Assembly: GCF_038502225.1 (NCBI RefSeq)
Contig: NC_091341.1
Location: 1,768,584-1,832,583, forward strand
DNA from: Cherax quadricarinatus
Lineage: Eukaryota > Arthropoda > Malacostraca > Decapoda > Parastacidae
DNA: 64,000 bases
Direction: 5' to 3'
Part shown: positions 45,001 through 58,300 of the stretch, piece after piece
Layout: every line of letters begins with the position of its first letter
How positions within the stretch are numbered: the first letter of the stretch is position 1
Notes under the pieces: model-generated
What the model saw: only the letters and a program-made list of their open reading frames with translations
Databases searched by the model: none
Told to the model about the DNA's origin: nothing
Program-made: the position numbers and the translations under genes

Positions 45001-45725
45001 TTACTGCTGAACTGTATGCCATTCTTGCAGCACTTATTCGTATCGCATCTATGCCTGTGTCATCATTTGTGGTAGTCTCAGACTCCCTTAGTGCTTTACA
45101 GGCTATACAAAAATTTGATACATCTCACCCCCTAGATCTCCGTATCCAACTTTGGCTACGCCGTATCTCTACGAAGCATAAAGATATTATTTTTTGTTGG
45201 GTCCCTGGTCATGTTGACGTACAGTGCAATGAACAGGCAGACACTGCTGTGCAGTCAGCAGTACATGACCTACCAATTTCCTATAGAGGTGTTCCATTTC
45301 TGGACTATTTTGCTACGATAGCTGCCCACCTTCGCGCCCGTTGGCAACAACGTTGGTCAACTCTGCTTGGTAACAAACTTCATTCTATTAAACCGAGCAT
45401 AGGTTACTGGCCGTCTTCTTGTCATCAGTGCCGTGGTTGGGAGACCACTCTCTCCCATCTTCGCATTGGCCACACTCATCTTACTCACTGGTATCTCATG
45501 GAGAGGCACCCTGTACCTCTCTGTGAGCAGTGTCAAGTTCCAGTATCGATTAGCCACATTCTGTTAGACTGCCCTCTCTATCAACAAGCACGCAGAATTT
45601 ACCTCCAACGCCGTCTTCGTTCTACTACTCTCTCTTTACCTTCTCTTCTTGCTGATGGACCCTCCTTTAATCCTGACTCTCTCATTGACTTCTTGACAAC
45701 GACTGATTTACTCCACAAACTCTGA
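42045..45725 (+). pseudogene. I-type LINE ORF2: endonuclease, reverse transcriptase, RNase H; decayed
   Basis: Starts at the ATG at 42045, 44 bp after the end of ORF1. The endonuclease (42045-42700) has LRWNIRGLRGN, QEPKLH, LLGDFNAHH and LHDSDHFPII. A frameshift follows near 42725, a TGA at about 43032, and more breaks before 43274. 43274-43630 holds the RT start (AAGPDDIHICML, HYRPIALTSAVCKVMER); a stop and frameshift lie near 43630-43650. 43695-45725 is a long open stretch: FFDLEKAYDTTW (D21), EGVPQGCVLSTTLF and YVDD at 109-112. RNase H is at about 405-530 (YTDGSKS, TAELYAIL, VSDSLSAL, WVPGHVDVQCNEQAD), and then a Cys/His C-terminus (HRQC-type, LCEQCQVPVSISHILLDC). At least four lesions are present. 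Confidence 0.87.
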
Positions 45726-45935
45726 TGATGATACCTTACGCACTCCCCTCAGCCCTTTCTAGCTCAGTCTCTTGCTGCCCATTACCCTTTCACCATCCAC
45801 TGCTCCGCTGTTATCCGTAACCTATTACTCATCCACCTCCCTTTTGCCACCTGATACCCTCGCTTCCTTCCTGCCCTGCAGCGCTGTATAGCCCTTGTGG
45901 CTTAGCGCTTCTTTTTGATTATAATAATAATAATT

Positions 45936-46140
45936 AGTACCTGGCTTGGTTAGCCATATATGATTTTTGGTAAATATTCGATTCCCAGCCAGGGTAGAAA
46001 CATTAGGCATGTTTCTTTACACCTGTTGTCTGTTTACCCATCAGTAAATGGGTACCTGGGTGTTAGCCAACTAGTGTGGGTGTTATCCTGGGACACTGAC
46101 CTAATTTTCTTGAAATACTCTGCATAACAAGCGGCTTTCT
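45936..46140 (+). mobile_element. SINE, right of the I-type LINE insertion
   Basis: Resumes at the target duplication and runs GGTTAGCCATATATGATTTTTGG into a SINE body (CGATTCCCAGCCAGGGTAGAAAC, CACCTGTTGTCTG, GGTACCTGGGTGTTAGCC). The body matches that of 38138-38407 on the opposite strand. The tRNA-like head is largely lost. Confidence 0.7.
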
Positions 46141-46145
46141 ACATA

Positions 46146-48465
46146 CAGTGGATCCTCAGCTAACGATATTAATCCGTTCCTGAAAGCTCATCGTTGGCTG
46201 AAATTATCGTTAGCTGAAGTAATTTTCCCCGTAAGAAATAATGGAAATCAAATTAATCCATTCCTGACACCCAAAAGTATGAAAAAAAAAATTTTTTTTT
46301 ACCACATGAAATATTAATTTTAATACACACAAACTGACACTTACCTTTATTGAAGATCTGGTGATGATTGATGGGATGGGAGGAGGGGAAGAGTGTGGAT
46401 GTTGTTAATGTTTAGAAGGGGAATCCCCTTCCATTAGGACTTGAGGTATGAAGTCCTTTTCCGGGGTTACTTCCCTTCTTCTTTTAATGCCACTAGGACC
46501 AGCTTGAGAGTCACTGGACCTCTGTCGCGCAACATATCTGTCCATAGAGGCCTGTACCTCCTGTTCCTTTATGGCTTTCCTAAAATGGTTCACAACATTG
46601 TCAGTGTAATAGTCACCAGCACGGCTTGCAATAGCTGTGTGAGGGTGATTTTCTTCAAAAAAGGTTTGCACTTCAAGCCACTTTGCACACATTTCCTTAA
46701 TCTTTGAAGTAGGCAACTTCCTCAATTTCTCTATCCCCTCCTCTGGAGCAGTTTCCTCAGGTCTGGCCTCTTACTGTTGAAGATGATCTTGCAGCTCATC
46801 AGTGGTTAGTTCTTCATTGTCCTCCTCCACCAACTCTTCCACATCCTCCCCACTAACCTCCAACCCCAAGGACTTAACCAATGCCACAATTGATTCCACA
46901 ACTGGCATACACTTCTCAGCGTTAGCCTCAAATCCTTCAAAATCCCTTTTGTCTACACATTCTGGCCACAGTTTCTTCCAAGCAGAGTTCAAGGTCCTCT
47001 TAGTCACTTTCTCCCAAGCCTTACCTATAATGTTTACACAATTGAGGATGCTAAAGTGATCTCTCCAAAACTCTCTTAGAGTCAATTGAGTTTCTGTGGT
47101 CACTACAAAGTACCTTTCAAACATAGCTTTTGTGTAGAGTTTTTTGAAGTTTGAAATGACCTGCTGGTCCATGGGCTGCAGGAGAGGAGTGGTATTAGGA
47201 GGCAAAAACTTAACCTTAATGAAGCTCATGTCCCCAGAAAGTCGCTCTGCCACGTCTGAAGGATGACCAGGAGCATTGTCTAATACCAGGAGGCACTTAA
47301 GGTCCAATTTATTTTCCAGGAGGTAATTTTTCAAAGTGGGGGACAAATGCATGGTGAAACCAGTCATAGAAAAGGTCTCTAGTGACCCATGCCTTACTGT
47401 TTGGCCTCCACATCACACACAAATTAGCTTTGAGGACATTGTTTCTCCTGAACACACTGGGAGTTTCAGAGTGATACACCAATAAAGCTTCACTTTGCAA
47501 TCACCACTAGCATTAGCACACATCAAGAGAGTAAGCCTGTCTTTCATAGGCTTATGTCCTGGGAGTGCCTTTTCCTCCTGAGTAATGTAGGTCCTGTTTC
47601 GCATTTTCTTCCAAAACAGGCCTGTTTCATCACAATTAAACACTTGTTCAGGTTTCAATTCTTCACTGTCTAGGTAATCCTTGAATTCCTTCACATATTT
47701 TTCAGCCGCTTTTTGGTCTGAACTGGCAGCCTCACCATGCCTTATCACACTATGTATGCCACTATGATTCTTAAATCTCTCAAACCAACCTTCGCTGGCC
47801 TTAAATTCACTCACATCACCACTAGTTGCAGGCATTTTTCTAATTAAATTGTCATGCAACTTCCTAGCCTTTTCACATGTGATCGCTTGAGAGATGCTAT
47901 CTCCTGGTATCTGTTTTTCGTTTATCCACACCAATAACAGTCTCTCAACATCTTCTATCACTTGCGATCTCTTATTCGAAAACAAATTTGCACCTTTGGC
48001 AAGAGCAGCTTCCTTGATTGCCGTTTTCTTGGCCACAATAGTAGCAATGGTTGATTGGGGTTTCGTATACAACCTGGCCAGCTCGGAGACATGCACTCCA
48101 CTTTCGTACTTAGCAATTATCTCTTTCTTCATATTCATAGTAATTCTCGCCCTTTTTCCTGTAGGGTTGGCACTAGAAGCTTTCTTGGGGCCCATGGTGA
48201 CTTATTTTGCAGGTACAGTCACTAAAAACGCTGTGATAATATGAAATGTTCCGATTGTATGCTTGGGTGCGACCGCGGTGGCTGGCTTGTAAACACTGGC
48301 ACCCATGGGACAAGTGAGGCGGGCTCAGGCCACACGTGGAAGCGTCTCGAATGAATCGCGTTGGGCGCGTTTTTTAGCGCTAGCTGAGGCAAAATTTTTG
48401 CATTAAAATGTGTTGCTAGCCGGATTTAACGTTAGGTGATACCATCGTTACCTGAGGGTCCACTG
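46146..48465 (-). mobile_element. Tigger/pogo DNA transposon D, complete ends, dead gene
   Basis: TA at 46144-46145 and 48466-48467. The ends are CAGTGGATCCTCAGCTAACG and, reversed, CAGTGGACCCTCAGGTAACG. Subterminal motifs read CGTTAGCTGA, another variant of the theme seen in elements A and C. Confidence 0.9.
46405..48189 (-). pseudogene. Tigger transposase, three lesions
   Basis: The ATG at 48189 (MGPKKASSANP) opens a frame through both DNA-binding domains and D (FNCDETGLF). A one-base loss near 47487 shifts the frame. 47500-47309 carries the middle part, and a one-base gain near 47340 restores the frame carrying LLVLDNAPGHP and LQPMDQQVI (47367-46771). A TAA near 46771 then separates the C-terminal piece (46725-46405). 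Both aspartates of the second block and the third are present but not on one frame. Confidence 0.88.
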
Positions 48466-48469
48466 TAGT

Positions 48470-48551
48470 AGTATGTCACTGATGTCAGCTAGGCCTGTAT
48501 ACCTTGTACATATACGTGTAGTAAATAAAGATATTATTATTATTATTACAG
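48470..48551. other. Polyadenylation-like 3' end with (ATT)n tail
   Basis: GTATACCTTGTACATATACG then AATAAAG and (ATT)n. It has the look of the 3' end of a retroposed element, but no body is present. It lies between Tigger D and family G copy 3. Confidence 0.35.
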
Positions 48552-48553
48552 TA

Positions 48554-50358
<1,805 letters not shown>

Positions 50359-50396
<38 letters not shown>

Positions 50397-51580
50397 TTTC
50401 TCAGTTGTTTGTTGGGTTATCTTATTCAAACTTTAGCAATGTATGATGGAATGATACTTCTTAACGTACACCAAAAATGAAAGAAATCAGACTATAAATT
50501 ACGGAGTTCACTTCTCAGCCATTAGCGGCCGCTTAGCGGTATATGTTTTTTATGGTTATATTCACATTTTTTCAGTTTCATTTGATAGAAAGAAAGATAT
50601 ATTACAGAAATAGATACAATTTTGATTGCTTTCATGATGAAAAGTACCTTGAAATTGCACTCACAGTAGCAAAAATGTTCTATTCTTTAGCGAAGCTCAA
50701 GAGTAAACAAATGACGTCACCGTCCAATACCTGTCCGCCTGCCAGTCCAAATTCCAATATTTAGTCAAGAATGGGTTGACATTATTTATACAATTATTAC
50801 AATAATGCAGCAGTCTGCATAACAGTAAATCTTCTATTTTTTTTTTTTTTGTGAATAAAAATTCCAAATGGTAAGCAAGAGTAATATAAGAAGGGCCTGG
50901 AGCCATGACTAATGAGCAGAGAAAATGTTATTTTAGTGCCAGGAATGTCTGCGTTGTTTATTCTGGATCCTATTTTGAAATTGGCATCTGTTGAAACTTG
51001 TGTGAAATCGGCCAAATTGCCAATTTCTGACCACTTTATTGGGTAGTTGAAATAAGTGAATGAACGGTTTCTTGTACTCAGTTGACAGACTAGAAGTAAA
51101 TAAGTTTATTCAGGTATACACAAATACAGTTACATAGATTATCATACATAGCAGTGTATGTATAGAGAACCTAGGATAACCCAGAAAAGTCAGACAAAGT
51201 GACTTATTTCCAGTACCTGGCTTGGGCTTGCCATATATGATTTTTGGTAAATATTTTGTTTTCTCGGTTGTTTGTTGGGCTATCTCATTGAAACTTGGGC
51301 AATGTATGATGGAAAGATGCTTCTTAACTTACAACAAAAATAAAAAAGACGGACGATAAATAAGGGAGTTCACTTCTCGGCCATTAGCCACCTCTTTGCA
51401 GTATATTTTCGTATGGTTTTTATGGTTGTATTCTCATTTTTTTGGACTCATTTGATAGAATGGAAGATATATTACAGAAATAGACATGATTTTGATTGCC
51501 TTCATGTTGAAAAGTACCTTGAAATTGAGCTCCAAGTAGCGGAAATGTTCGATTTTTGCCGATGTTCAGTGAACTTTGTG
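50359..51580. mobile_element. Degraded interior pieces of TTAA elements with a SINE tail
   Basis: After a short (ATT)n, 50395-51090 follows the interior of the TTAA elements (TTTCATTTGATAGAA-GAA, CAGTCTGCATAACAGTAAATCTTCTA, GTGCCAGGAATGTCTG). 51255-51575 repeats part of the same interior (GTTTGTTGGG-TATCT, GGAGTTCACTTCTC-GCCATTAGC). Between them 51100-51240 is the SINE tail (AGAGAACCTAGGATAACCC) that serves as the empty-site reference for 39341-45935. No TTAACCC terminus is visible. Confidence 0.6.
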
Positions 51581-51707
51581 TAAGTCAAGTTGGTTAACTT
51601 TATTAAGTGTTTTCTAACCTAACCACTCTGCAATCCGGCAAACTCAGTAATCTGGCACACTACAGGTCCCAATGATGCCGGATTTGTGATGGAGGACCTG
51701 TATATGA

Positions 51708-53275
51708 ATCGGGCATGTTAGGAGTGAATGGAGACAAATGGTTTTTGGGACCTGATGACCTGATGGAGTTTGACCAGGGTAATATTTTGTGAAGGGATTC
51801 AGAGAAACCAGTTAGCCAGACTTGAGTCCTGGAAATGGTTAGTACAATGCCTGCACTTTAACCCGTAAATGGTCCAGACGTATATATACGTTCGTACCAC
51901 TATTGCCCCAAACGTAAATATATGTTTCATTTTTCCTGCCTCCAAATTTGGCATGATTGGCCTGAGATGCCTGGTCACCATAAAATGGGTCTTAACACTC
52001 GGTGTGCACCATATTAAAAAAATCTGGGACCACTTAGTACCTTGTGGGAGCGCCAGTTATATTGAGTGCTATCTAGAGCAAACAGTGGGGCAAACACCAA
52101 GGATTCACTGATGTAATGTCATATTAACACTCCCATTTTAAGAGGAAAGTGATGTTAACCCCAAGTTTAGGGCCTGTCTATTTGTCTCTATTTCCGTGAG
52201 TGTATCTCTGTCTCTGTCTATCTGTGTCACTGGTACACACAAATACAATTATACATAGTGTAAATTGTAGATATAATGCATAAGAATACCTGTTGGTCCA
52301 CAGTGGCTCTCTCTGAGACAGAGAGAGACAAGCAGAGAGATGGAAAGAGACAAGCAGACAGAGAAATAAGACAGACAGATAATCAGAGATATAAGCTTAT
52401 CAGATGTCATCCCTTATCTCTGCACCCTCCCTGGAGCCCATCAAATGTCATCTCATATCTGATCTTATCACTGCCCTCCCTGATGCTTGTCACTGAACAC
52501 TTGTCTTACACATTGCTACAAGGGAATTTCTTCCTTCTTCCTCCTCCTCCTTCCTTCTTCCTTCTGCCTTCTTCCTTCTTCTTGTATATTCCCGTGTATC
52601 CAAAACATTGCTGGGACGTATAAATACTTTGTATATATTCCTAGACATTAGTAAATGACCAAGGCACGTGTAAATGTCCACCTGTCAGTGTGTTTGTGAC
52701 AATTTGAGTAAAATTTCAGTACCTAATATTAGTGTCAGAACAATGATTGGTTATGAAATGACAAGAACTACAATAAATTGTAATTATCAAAACAAAAATT
52801 ATATAAAATATAAAAATGAGAAACAATAGTATATCGGCAAAACTTCTGCAAGCGGCAGGACTATACTATATTGCTGTCAGGTGAGCATTAAGTGCCAACT
52901 TTGTAGCCTCATATCTCAGTAAGTACTGACCCTATTTTTTTTTATTTTCATCCTGTAACACTTAGAAAAATGTGCTCTTTATTTTCATTAAAAAATTATT
53001 TTTTTATTTTATCAAAATATTTGAGACACTGGGGTAGTGAACTTATATATACGTTTGGACCGTTAATGGGTTAAAGGAGGGGCTTGGGATATTGGCAGCT
53101 TGAAGTAACTGTCTAAAGTGTCGTATCTGGGCTCCTCTGCAAAGATGGTGATTATGTACGAGTGATAGTAAAAGTGTTGACTTATAGTGAAAGTTTTTTC
53201 TTTCTTTTTTAGGTTTTTCTTTTGGGTCACCCTGCCTCGGTGGGAAATGGCCAACATGTTAAAAGAAAAAAAAAT
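51708..53275 (+). mobile_element. RTE LINE 3' end, split by a TTAA element
   Basis: 51716-51861 is the end of the coding region and the start of the RTE 3' UTR (TTAGGAGTGAATGGAGACAAATGG). 53071-53275 is the rest of the UTR, ending CACCCTGCCTCGGTGGGAAA and an A-rich tail. Joining at one TTAA restores CTGCACTTTAAAGGAGGG-type sequence as found at 16566-16575. Confidence 0.85.
51858..53074. mobile_element. TTAA non-autonomous element, second family, complete
   Basis: 1,217 bp with TTAA at 51858-51861 and 53071-53074. The terminal repeats are CCCGTAAATGGTCCAGACG and, reversed, CCCATTAACGGTCCAAACG. The palindrome CGTATATATACG lies 20 bp inside the left end and a weaker partner follows. A purine-rich GAGA tract lies at about 52310-52390. 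No coding sequence is supported. Its right half recurs at 27136-27617. Confidence 0.85.
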
Positions 53276-54917
53276 TAATTGGGCTGTAAAAGTTGTGCAT
53301 TTGTTTTTTAATTAAATGTGTAATATACAGTGGACCCTCGACCAATGATATTAATCCGTTCCAGAGAGCTTGTCCTTGGGCGAATTTATTGTTAGTCGAA
53401 TTAATTTTCCCCATAAGAAATAATGGAAATCCAATTAATTCGTTCCAGACACCCAAAAGTATGAATTTCTTTTTTTTTTTCACATTAAATATACATTTTC
53501 CTACACAGAAAAACAAGGATACATGCACAATGAATACTGTACTAAATGAAGAATAAGTGACACTTACCTTTATTGAAGATGTAGTGATGAGTGGTGAGAT
53601 GGGAGGAGGGGAGATAGAGGTGTATTATTGTTTGGAAGGGGAATCCTCCTTCCATAAGGACTTTAGGTACCAAGTCCTTTTCTGGGGTTACTTCCCTTCT
53701 TTTTTTAATGCCACTGGGAACAACTTGAGAGTCACTGGACCTCTGTCGCACCAAAAATCTGTCCATAGAGCTCTGTACCTCGCGTTCCTTTTAACCCCTT
53801 CAGGGTCCAAGGCCAAAATTTGAAGTGGTGCTCCAGTGTCCAAGAAATTTTGAAAAAAAAAAAAATTATTTTTTCTTACAGAATTAAAGAGCATATTTTT
53901 GTGAAGGTAATAAGAAAAAAAAAATCTGATCAGTACTTACCGAGATACAGTGCCAAGAAGTTTGTCGAAAATGATGTGGTGGCGGCAACATCGACGAATT
54001 CCACATACGCGCATTACATTATTTTACGGTTTTTGTTGTTTTTTCTTTTCCAATTTTTTTCTATTCCTACTAACATTTGGGGCCTGAGAGACCAATACTG
54101 TATATAATGTATATATATAAACTCACTGTATTGAACACAATAACTGCACTAAAGTTATTATCATATTATTGTTTACCACTGTTGTTTATTACAATAAACA
54201 TGCACAAATCTTGTATAATACTAATGTTCTATCATATATTTACATATTTACAATCACTGGACATGGTTTTAGAACTGCTGGAGCTTGTGGAACTCCTTGA
54301 AACAAGGCACCATGCACAGAGGCACCTTACATTCCTCACACATAAACCGAGTGTCTTTGCGTCTTTGTTGCTGTCTTTTTGTTTGTGCACAGACGATGCA
54401 TCTCTTCTGAGCAAATTTCTTCTGAGTTGAAGGAAGTTGTACAGTGGACCCCCGCATAGCGACTTTAATCCGTGCAAGAGGGCTCATTGTTATGCGAAAT
54501 GATCGGTATGCGAATGAATTTTCCCCATAAGAAATAATAGAAATCAAATTAATCCGTGCAAGACACCCAAAAGTATGAAAAAAAAATTTTTACCACATGA
54601 AATATACATTTTCCTACACACAAAGAGAAGGATACATGCACAATAGTAGAGTAGTACATGCACAATATATATTGTGCATGTACTACTCTACTAAATGAAG
54701 AATAAATGACACTTACCTTTATTGAAGATGCAGCAATGACTGATGAGACACTGTGTCCTGGGAATGGCTTTTCCTCCTGAGTACTGTAGGTCCTGTTTGG
54801 CATTTTCTTCCAGAACAGGCCTTATCACACTGTGTATGCCACTACGATTCTTAAATCTCTCAAACCAACCTTTGCTGGCTTTAAATTCACCAATATGAGC
54901 ACTAGTTCCAGGCATTT

Positions 54918-55062
54918 TTCCCTGTTCACCTGGGTGTTAGTCGACTGGTGTGGGTTGCATCCTGGGAGACAAGATTAAGGACCCCAATGGAAATAAGTTA
55001 GACAGTCTTTGATGACACTGACTTTTTTGGGTTATCCTGGGTGGCAAATCCTCTGGGGTTAA
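54918..55062 (+). mobile_element. SINE fragment
   Basis: Runs ACCTGGGTGTTAGTCGACTGG, GGACCCCAATGGAAATAAG, TTTTTTGGGTTATCCTGGGTGG, the body of the SINE seen complete at 38138-38407 on the other strand. It lies inside the Tigger transposase remnant. Confidence 0.8.
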
Positions 55063-55100
55063 TTGTTTCTTGGTATTCTCAATAAGCCACACCAACAACG

Positions 55101-55345
55101 GTGCTACAGCAGCAGCAGCAGCAGCAGCAGCTGACAGTGCTACAGCAGCAGCAGACGATGCTACAGCAGCAGCAGACGGTACTACAGCAGCAGCAGACGG
55201 TACTACAGCAGCAGCAGCAGCAGCTGACGGTGGTACAACAGCAGCAGCAGCTGACGGTGCTACAGCAGCAGCAGCTGACAGTGCAGCAGCAGCAGCAGCA
55301 GCAGCAGCTGACGGTGGTACAGCAGCAGCAGCAGCTGTACCACCA
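55101..55345. repeat. CAG-rich triplet minisatellite inside a transposase frame
   Basis: About 245 bp made of CAG runs separated by TGACGGTG, TGACAGTG or ACGGTACTA spacers. It is almost entirely in multiples of three. On the minus strand it keeps the Tigger frame open as Ala runs with VPPS and LS breaks; on the plus strand it gives Gln runs. It replaces codons between the first and second DNA-binding domains. Confidence 0.9.
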
Positions 55346-58300
55346 ATAGTAGCGATGGTTGATTGGGGTTTATTATACAACCTGGCCAGCTCGGAGACAC
55401 GCACTCCACTTTCATACTTATCAATGATTTTTTTCTTCATCTCTATAGTAATTCTCACCCTTATTGCTGTAGGGTTGGCACTAGAAGCTTTCTTGGGGCC
55501 CATGGTCACTTATTTTGCAGATAAAATCACCAAAAACACTGTAATAATACGAAATGTTCCGATTGTATGCTTGGATGTTACCACGGAGGCTGGCTGGTAA
55601 ACAATGCCACCGGCGGCACATGAGGCTGGCTAAGGGCGCACATTGGATGCGTCTCGGACGAAGAGCGGTGAGTGGGTTTTTGAGCGGTATGCGAGGCAAA
55701 ATTTTTGCGATAAAAGCGAGCGGTATGTGGATTGTACGTTATGTGGTGGCGACGGTATGTGGGGGTCCACTGTATTATGAAATGATCACCTTCCCTCCTC
55801 AAACGCTTGGGTATATCCTGAGGAATTTGAGGACCGTGTTGTATAGCAGGTGTTGTTACCTGGTACTTCATTATGAGTTGTCTGACAACAGACAAACAAA
55901 ATTCACCATACGGTGGTCTGTTGCCAGTCTTTATTTGGTACATATTATATGCATTGAGCATTGAAATGTCCATGAGATGGAAGAGAAGTTTCATGTACCA
56001 CTTGTAACTCTTACGAACACAGTCAACAAAACCAATCTGCATGTCACATTTGTCAACCAAGTGCATGTTTTGTGTATAATCAATCACTGACACTGGTTTT
56101 CGAATACGTTCATTAGTCACTTGATCAACTTTGCCACTGTCTTGCATTTCATTACGGTGAATGGTTGTCAGCAATGTGACATCTCGTTTGTCATGCCACC
56201 GTAATGCCATGATGTCATTGGCAGTAAACACCTGCACATCATCACCACGAGCACCTGCGTTGAGCCTGGGCATATGTTTACGATTAGAACGCACTGTGCC
56301 ACACACATCTGTCTTGTTCACTCGCATGAAATCACTGAGTAATGGGCTTGTGTACCAGTTATCGGTATATGTATGCCCCTTACCAAGATAAGGTGCCATC
56401 ATGTTTCTCACTACGTCACCTGAGATACCCAATAACATCTTGGTATCTTTCAATGTTTTACTACCCGTGTATACAACAATATCCAACACCAGGCCACTGT
56501 CACAATCACAGAGTACAAACAGTTTTATACCAAAGCGTTTCCTCTTGCTCGGTATATACAGCTTGAATGACAGTCTACCTTTGAACAAAATCAAAGACTC
56601 GTCAATTACAAGATTCTTGAATGGATAAAAGTATATGCTGAACTTTTGTTTGAGATACATGAAAACATTTCTAATCTTGTATAACCTGTCACTTCTGTCA
56701 GGCCTGGTTTTGTCAGAGAAGTGCAACATACATAAGAGTAAGATAAACATGTTCACTGGTATGATTTCACTGAAGACCGGGGTAGAAATTAGCTGATCTG
56801 TGGACCAGCATGCTTTTATATTATGCTTATAGACGTGAGGCATAAGCATTATTGTTGCAAAAAGCAAATACATTTCTGCAACAGTCGTCTCTTTCCACCT
56901 GTGTAGTCTTGACTGTGGTGATAAGATCGTATTTGCCATGGTGTACTCAAAATACTTATTACTTTCCCTGACAATTTCCATCAATGGCTGGTCAAAGAAT
57001 AATTCAAAGAATTCCAGTTCATTGGCCGTGGTTCCAAGGGGACAAGTAGGTAGAATTCCACTTTAAGAGTCATCAAAGTGGTGAGGCTTGGGAACAAAAT
57101 TGGGATTTTGCTGCCAATCCCACATACGGTTTGCTGGTGGATACTGGACATCATAGGCTGGTTGTGCGGGTGGTTGTGGTTGTGGTGGGCTGGTGGCTGG
57201 CGCTCCGCTTTGTCCTTGAACTGACGAGTCAGCAGCGTGGGTCCCAGCGTGGCCTGGTGAGTCACACATGGCGGTGCCACTACCATCACCACTAACACCA
57301 TCCACTGAAGCCTGTGGTCTATCCATGCCAAGTGTAGCCACATCATCCTCACTATCACTACCTAAAACTGGTGTTGGGCCACGGGATGTACTCCGTCCCC
57401 TGGGCACAGCATAGGGTACACTACCCGAGCGCATGCGGCGGCGAACATACCGACGCTTCACTGGTGAATATGATTCCTCACTATCACTACTCGAATGATC
57501 GTCGAGCGCAATAAAATCACAGTCCACGTCACTATCATCATCATTACTGAAGTCAGAGGCCTGGCCACGCGAAAATATTAGTTTTCTCTTGCGGTGAGGA
57601 ACAACCGACCGTGAGTCACGAGTGCCCACACCAGAGGTAGAAGGTTGAGGATCGTCAGGGTTTTCTGCACTATTATCGATATCCTGGTCATTCTTTTCGG
57701 TCACTAACTGATCAAAGCCGTAGAATTTGTCTTCATTTCCACTTCCATCAGTGTCAGAACTATCAGATAGGAAGAGGAGAGTCCCAATTTTCCGGGGAAT
57801 GAGAGCTGACTTGCGACGAGGCATGGTGAACAAGGGTAACTGAGCCGGCGTTCCCACAATGCTATGCGGGCGCCTAGATTTTTTGTTTGACGCACACCCA
57901 CCACGCAGACCCGTTCTCTCACATGTAGGCCTATGAGCGTTTTCGTGCTAAATTTGATGGCGCTAGAATTTTGGCGTAGATCTACGGTTTGGACACAACG
58001 TAAAGCCGTTGATCTACGGGACGGACCCTGAAAGGGTTAAGATTTTCCTAAAATGGGCCACAACATTGTCATTGTAAAAGTCACCAACACGGCTTGCAAT
58101 AGCCGTGTCAGGGTGATTTTCATCCATAAAGGTTTCCATCTTTGTCCACTTTGTACAAATTTCTTTAATCGTTGAAGAAGGCAAGTTCTTCCATTTCTCT
58201 CTCCCCTCCTCTAAAGCAATTTCCTCAGTTGTGGCCTCTTGCTGTTGCAGATGCTCTTGCAGCTCATCAGTGGTTAGTTGTTCTTCCTCCACCAACTCTT

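Larger units (their letters stand above)
39341..45935 (+). mobile_element. Complete I-type LINE with target duplication
   Basis: About 6.6 kb flanked by the direct repeat AGTACCTGGC (39331-39340 and 45936-45945). The related SINE at 51191-51260 reads straight through (CAGTACCTGGCTTGGGCTTGCC), giving the empty site. It has a leader of about 720 nt, ORF1 with zinc knuckles, ORF2 with endonuclease, reverse transcriptase and RNase H, a 3' UTR of about 200 nt, and a terminal (ATA)n tail (GATTATAATAATAATAATT). The RNase H domain, paired ORFs and TAA-type tail indicate the I group. Both ORFs carry lesions, so this copy is dead although its ends are complete. Confidence 0.9.
54442..55772 (-). mobile_element. 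Tigger element F, internally deleted, nested in piggyBac
   Basis: TA at 54440-54441 and 55773-55774. The ends are CAGTGGACCCCCGCATAGCG and, reversed, CAGTGGACCCCCACATACCG. The transposase start (55503, MGPKKASSANP) runs into an Ala-rich insertion encoded by the CAG repeat. GWFERFKNRSGIHSVIR then joins directly to a TQEEK-like segment by deletion, and the DDE core is gone. A SINE piece is inserted at 54918-55062. Confidence 0.87.
54269..57824 (-). pseudogene. piggyBac transposase, one stop codon and a Tigger insertion
   Basis: Starts at the ATG at 57824 (CACCATGCC; MPRRKSAL). An acidic, disordered N-terminal region of about 250 residues ends at an in-frame TAA (57063-57065). The frame continues without shift (GILPTCPLGT, ELEFFELFFD) into the catalytic core. 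In the stretch numbered from 56984, the expected three aspartates are D128 (LVIDESL), D208 (YTDNWYTS) and D311 (HLVDKCD). At 55773 a Tigger element interrupts GDHFI. After it, at 54439, the frame resumes in phase and ends in a cysteine-rich zinc-binding tail (RCIVCAQTK, MCEECKVPLC, PCF) at 54269. Domestication is unlikely given intact ends and these breaks. Confidence 0.88.
53791..58040 (-). mobile_element. piggyBac-superfamily DNA transposon
   Basis: TTAA at 53791-53794 and 58037-58040. The ends are CCCCTTCAGGGTCC and, reversed, CCCTTTCAGGGTCC. Without the nested Tigger it is about 2.9 kb, a normal piggyBac length, with one gene on the minus strand. The 5' subterminal 200 bp (58040-57840) carries two CGTAGATC-type palindromes and the AAATTCTAGCGCC and TAGGCCTACATGTGAGAGAA blocks found in the TTAA non-autonomous elements. 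Confidence 0.9.

Noticed and set aside
52276..52623. 115-residue plus-strand frame
   Set aside because: It lies in GAGA and CTTC low-complexity sequence of a non-autonomous TTAA element, with no conserved motif.
55578..55775. C-terminal extension of the piggyBac frame after GDHFI
   Set aside because: Those codons are the Tigger F terminal repeat read through by chance; the real C-terminus is at 54439-54269.
54269..57824. Domesticated piggyBac-derived host gene
   Set aside because: It has TTAA-flanked ends, an in-frame stop and a nested Tigger; it is a mobile element copy.
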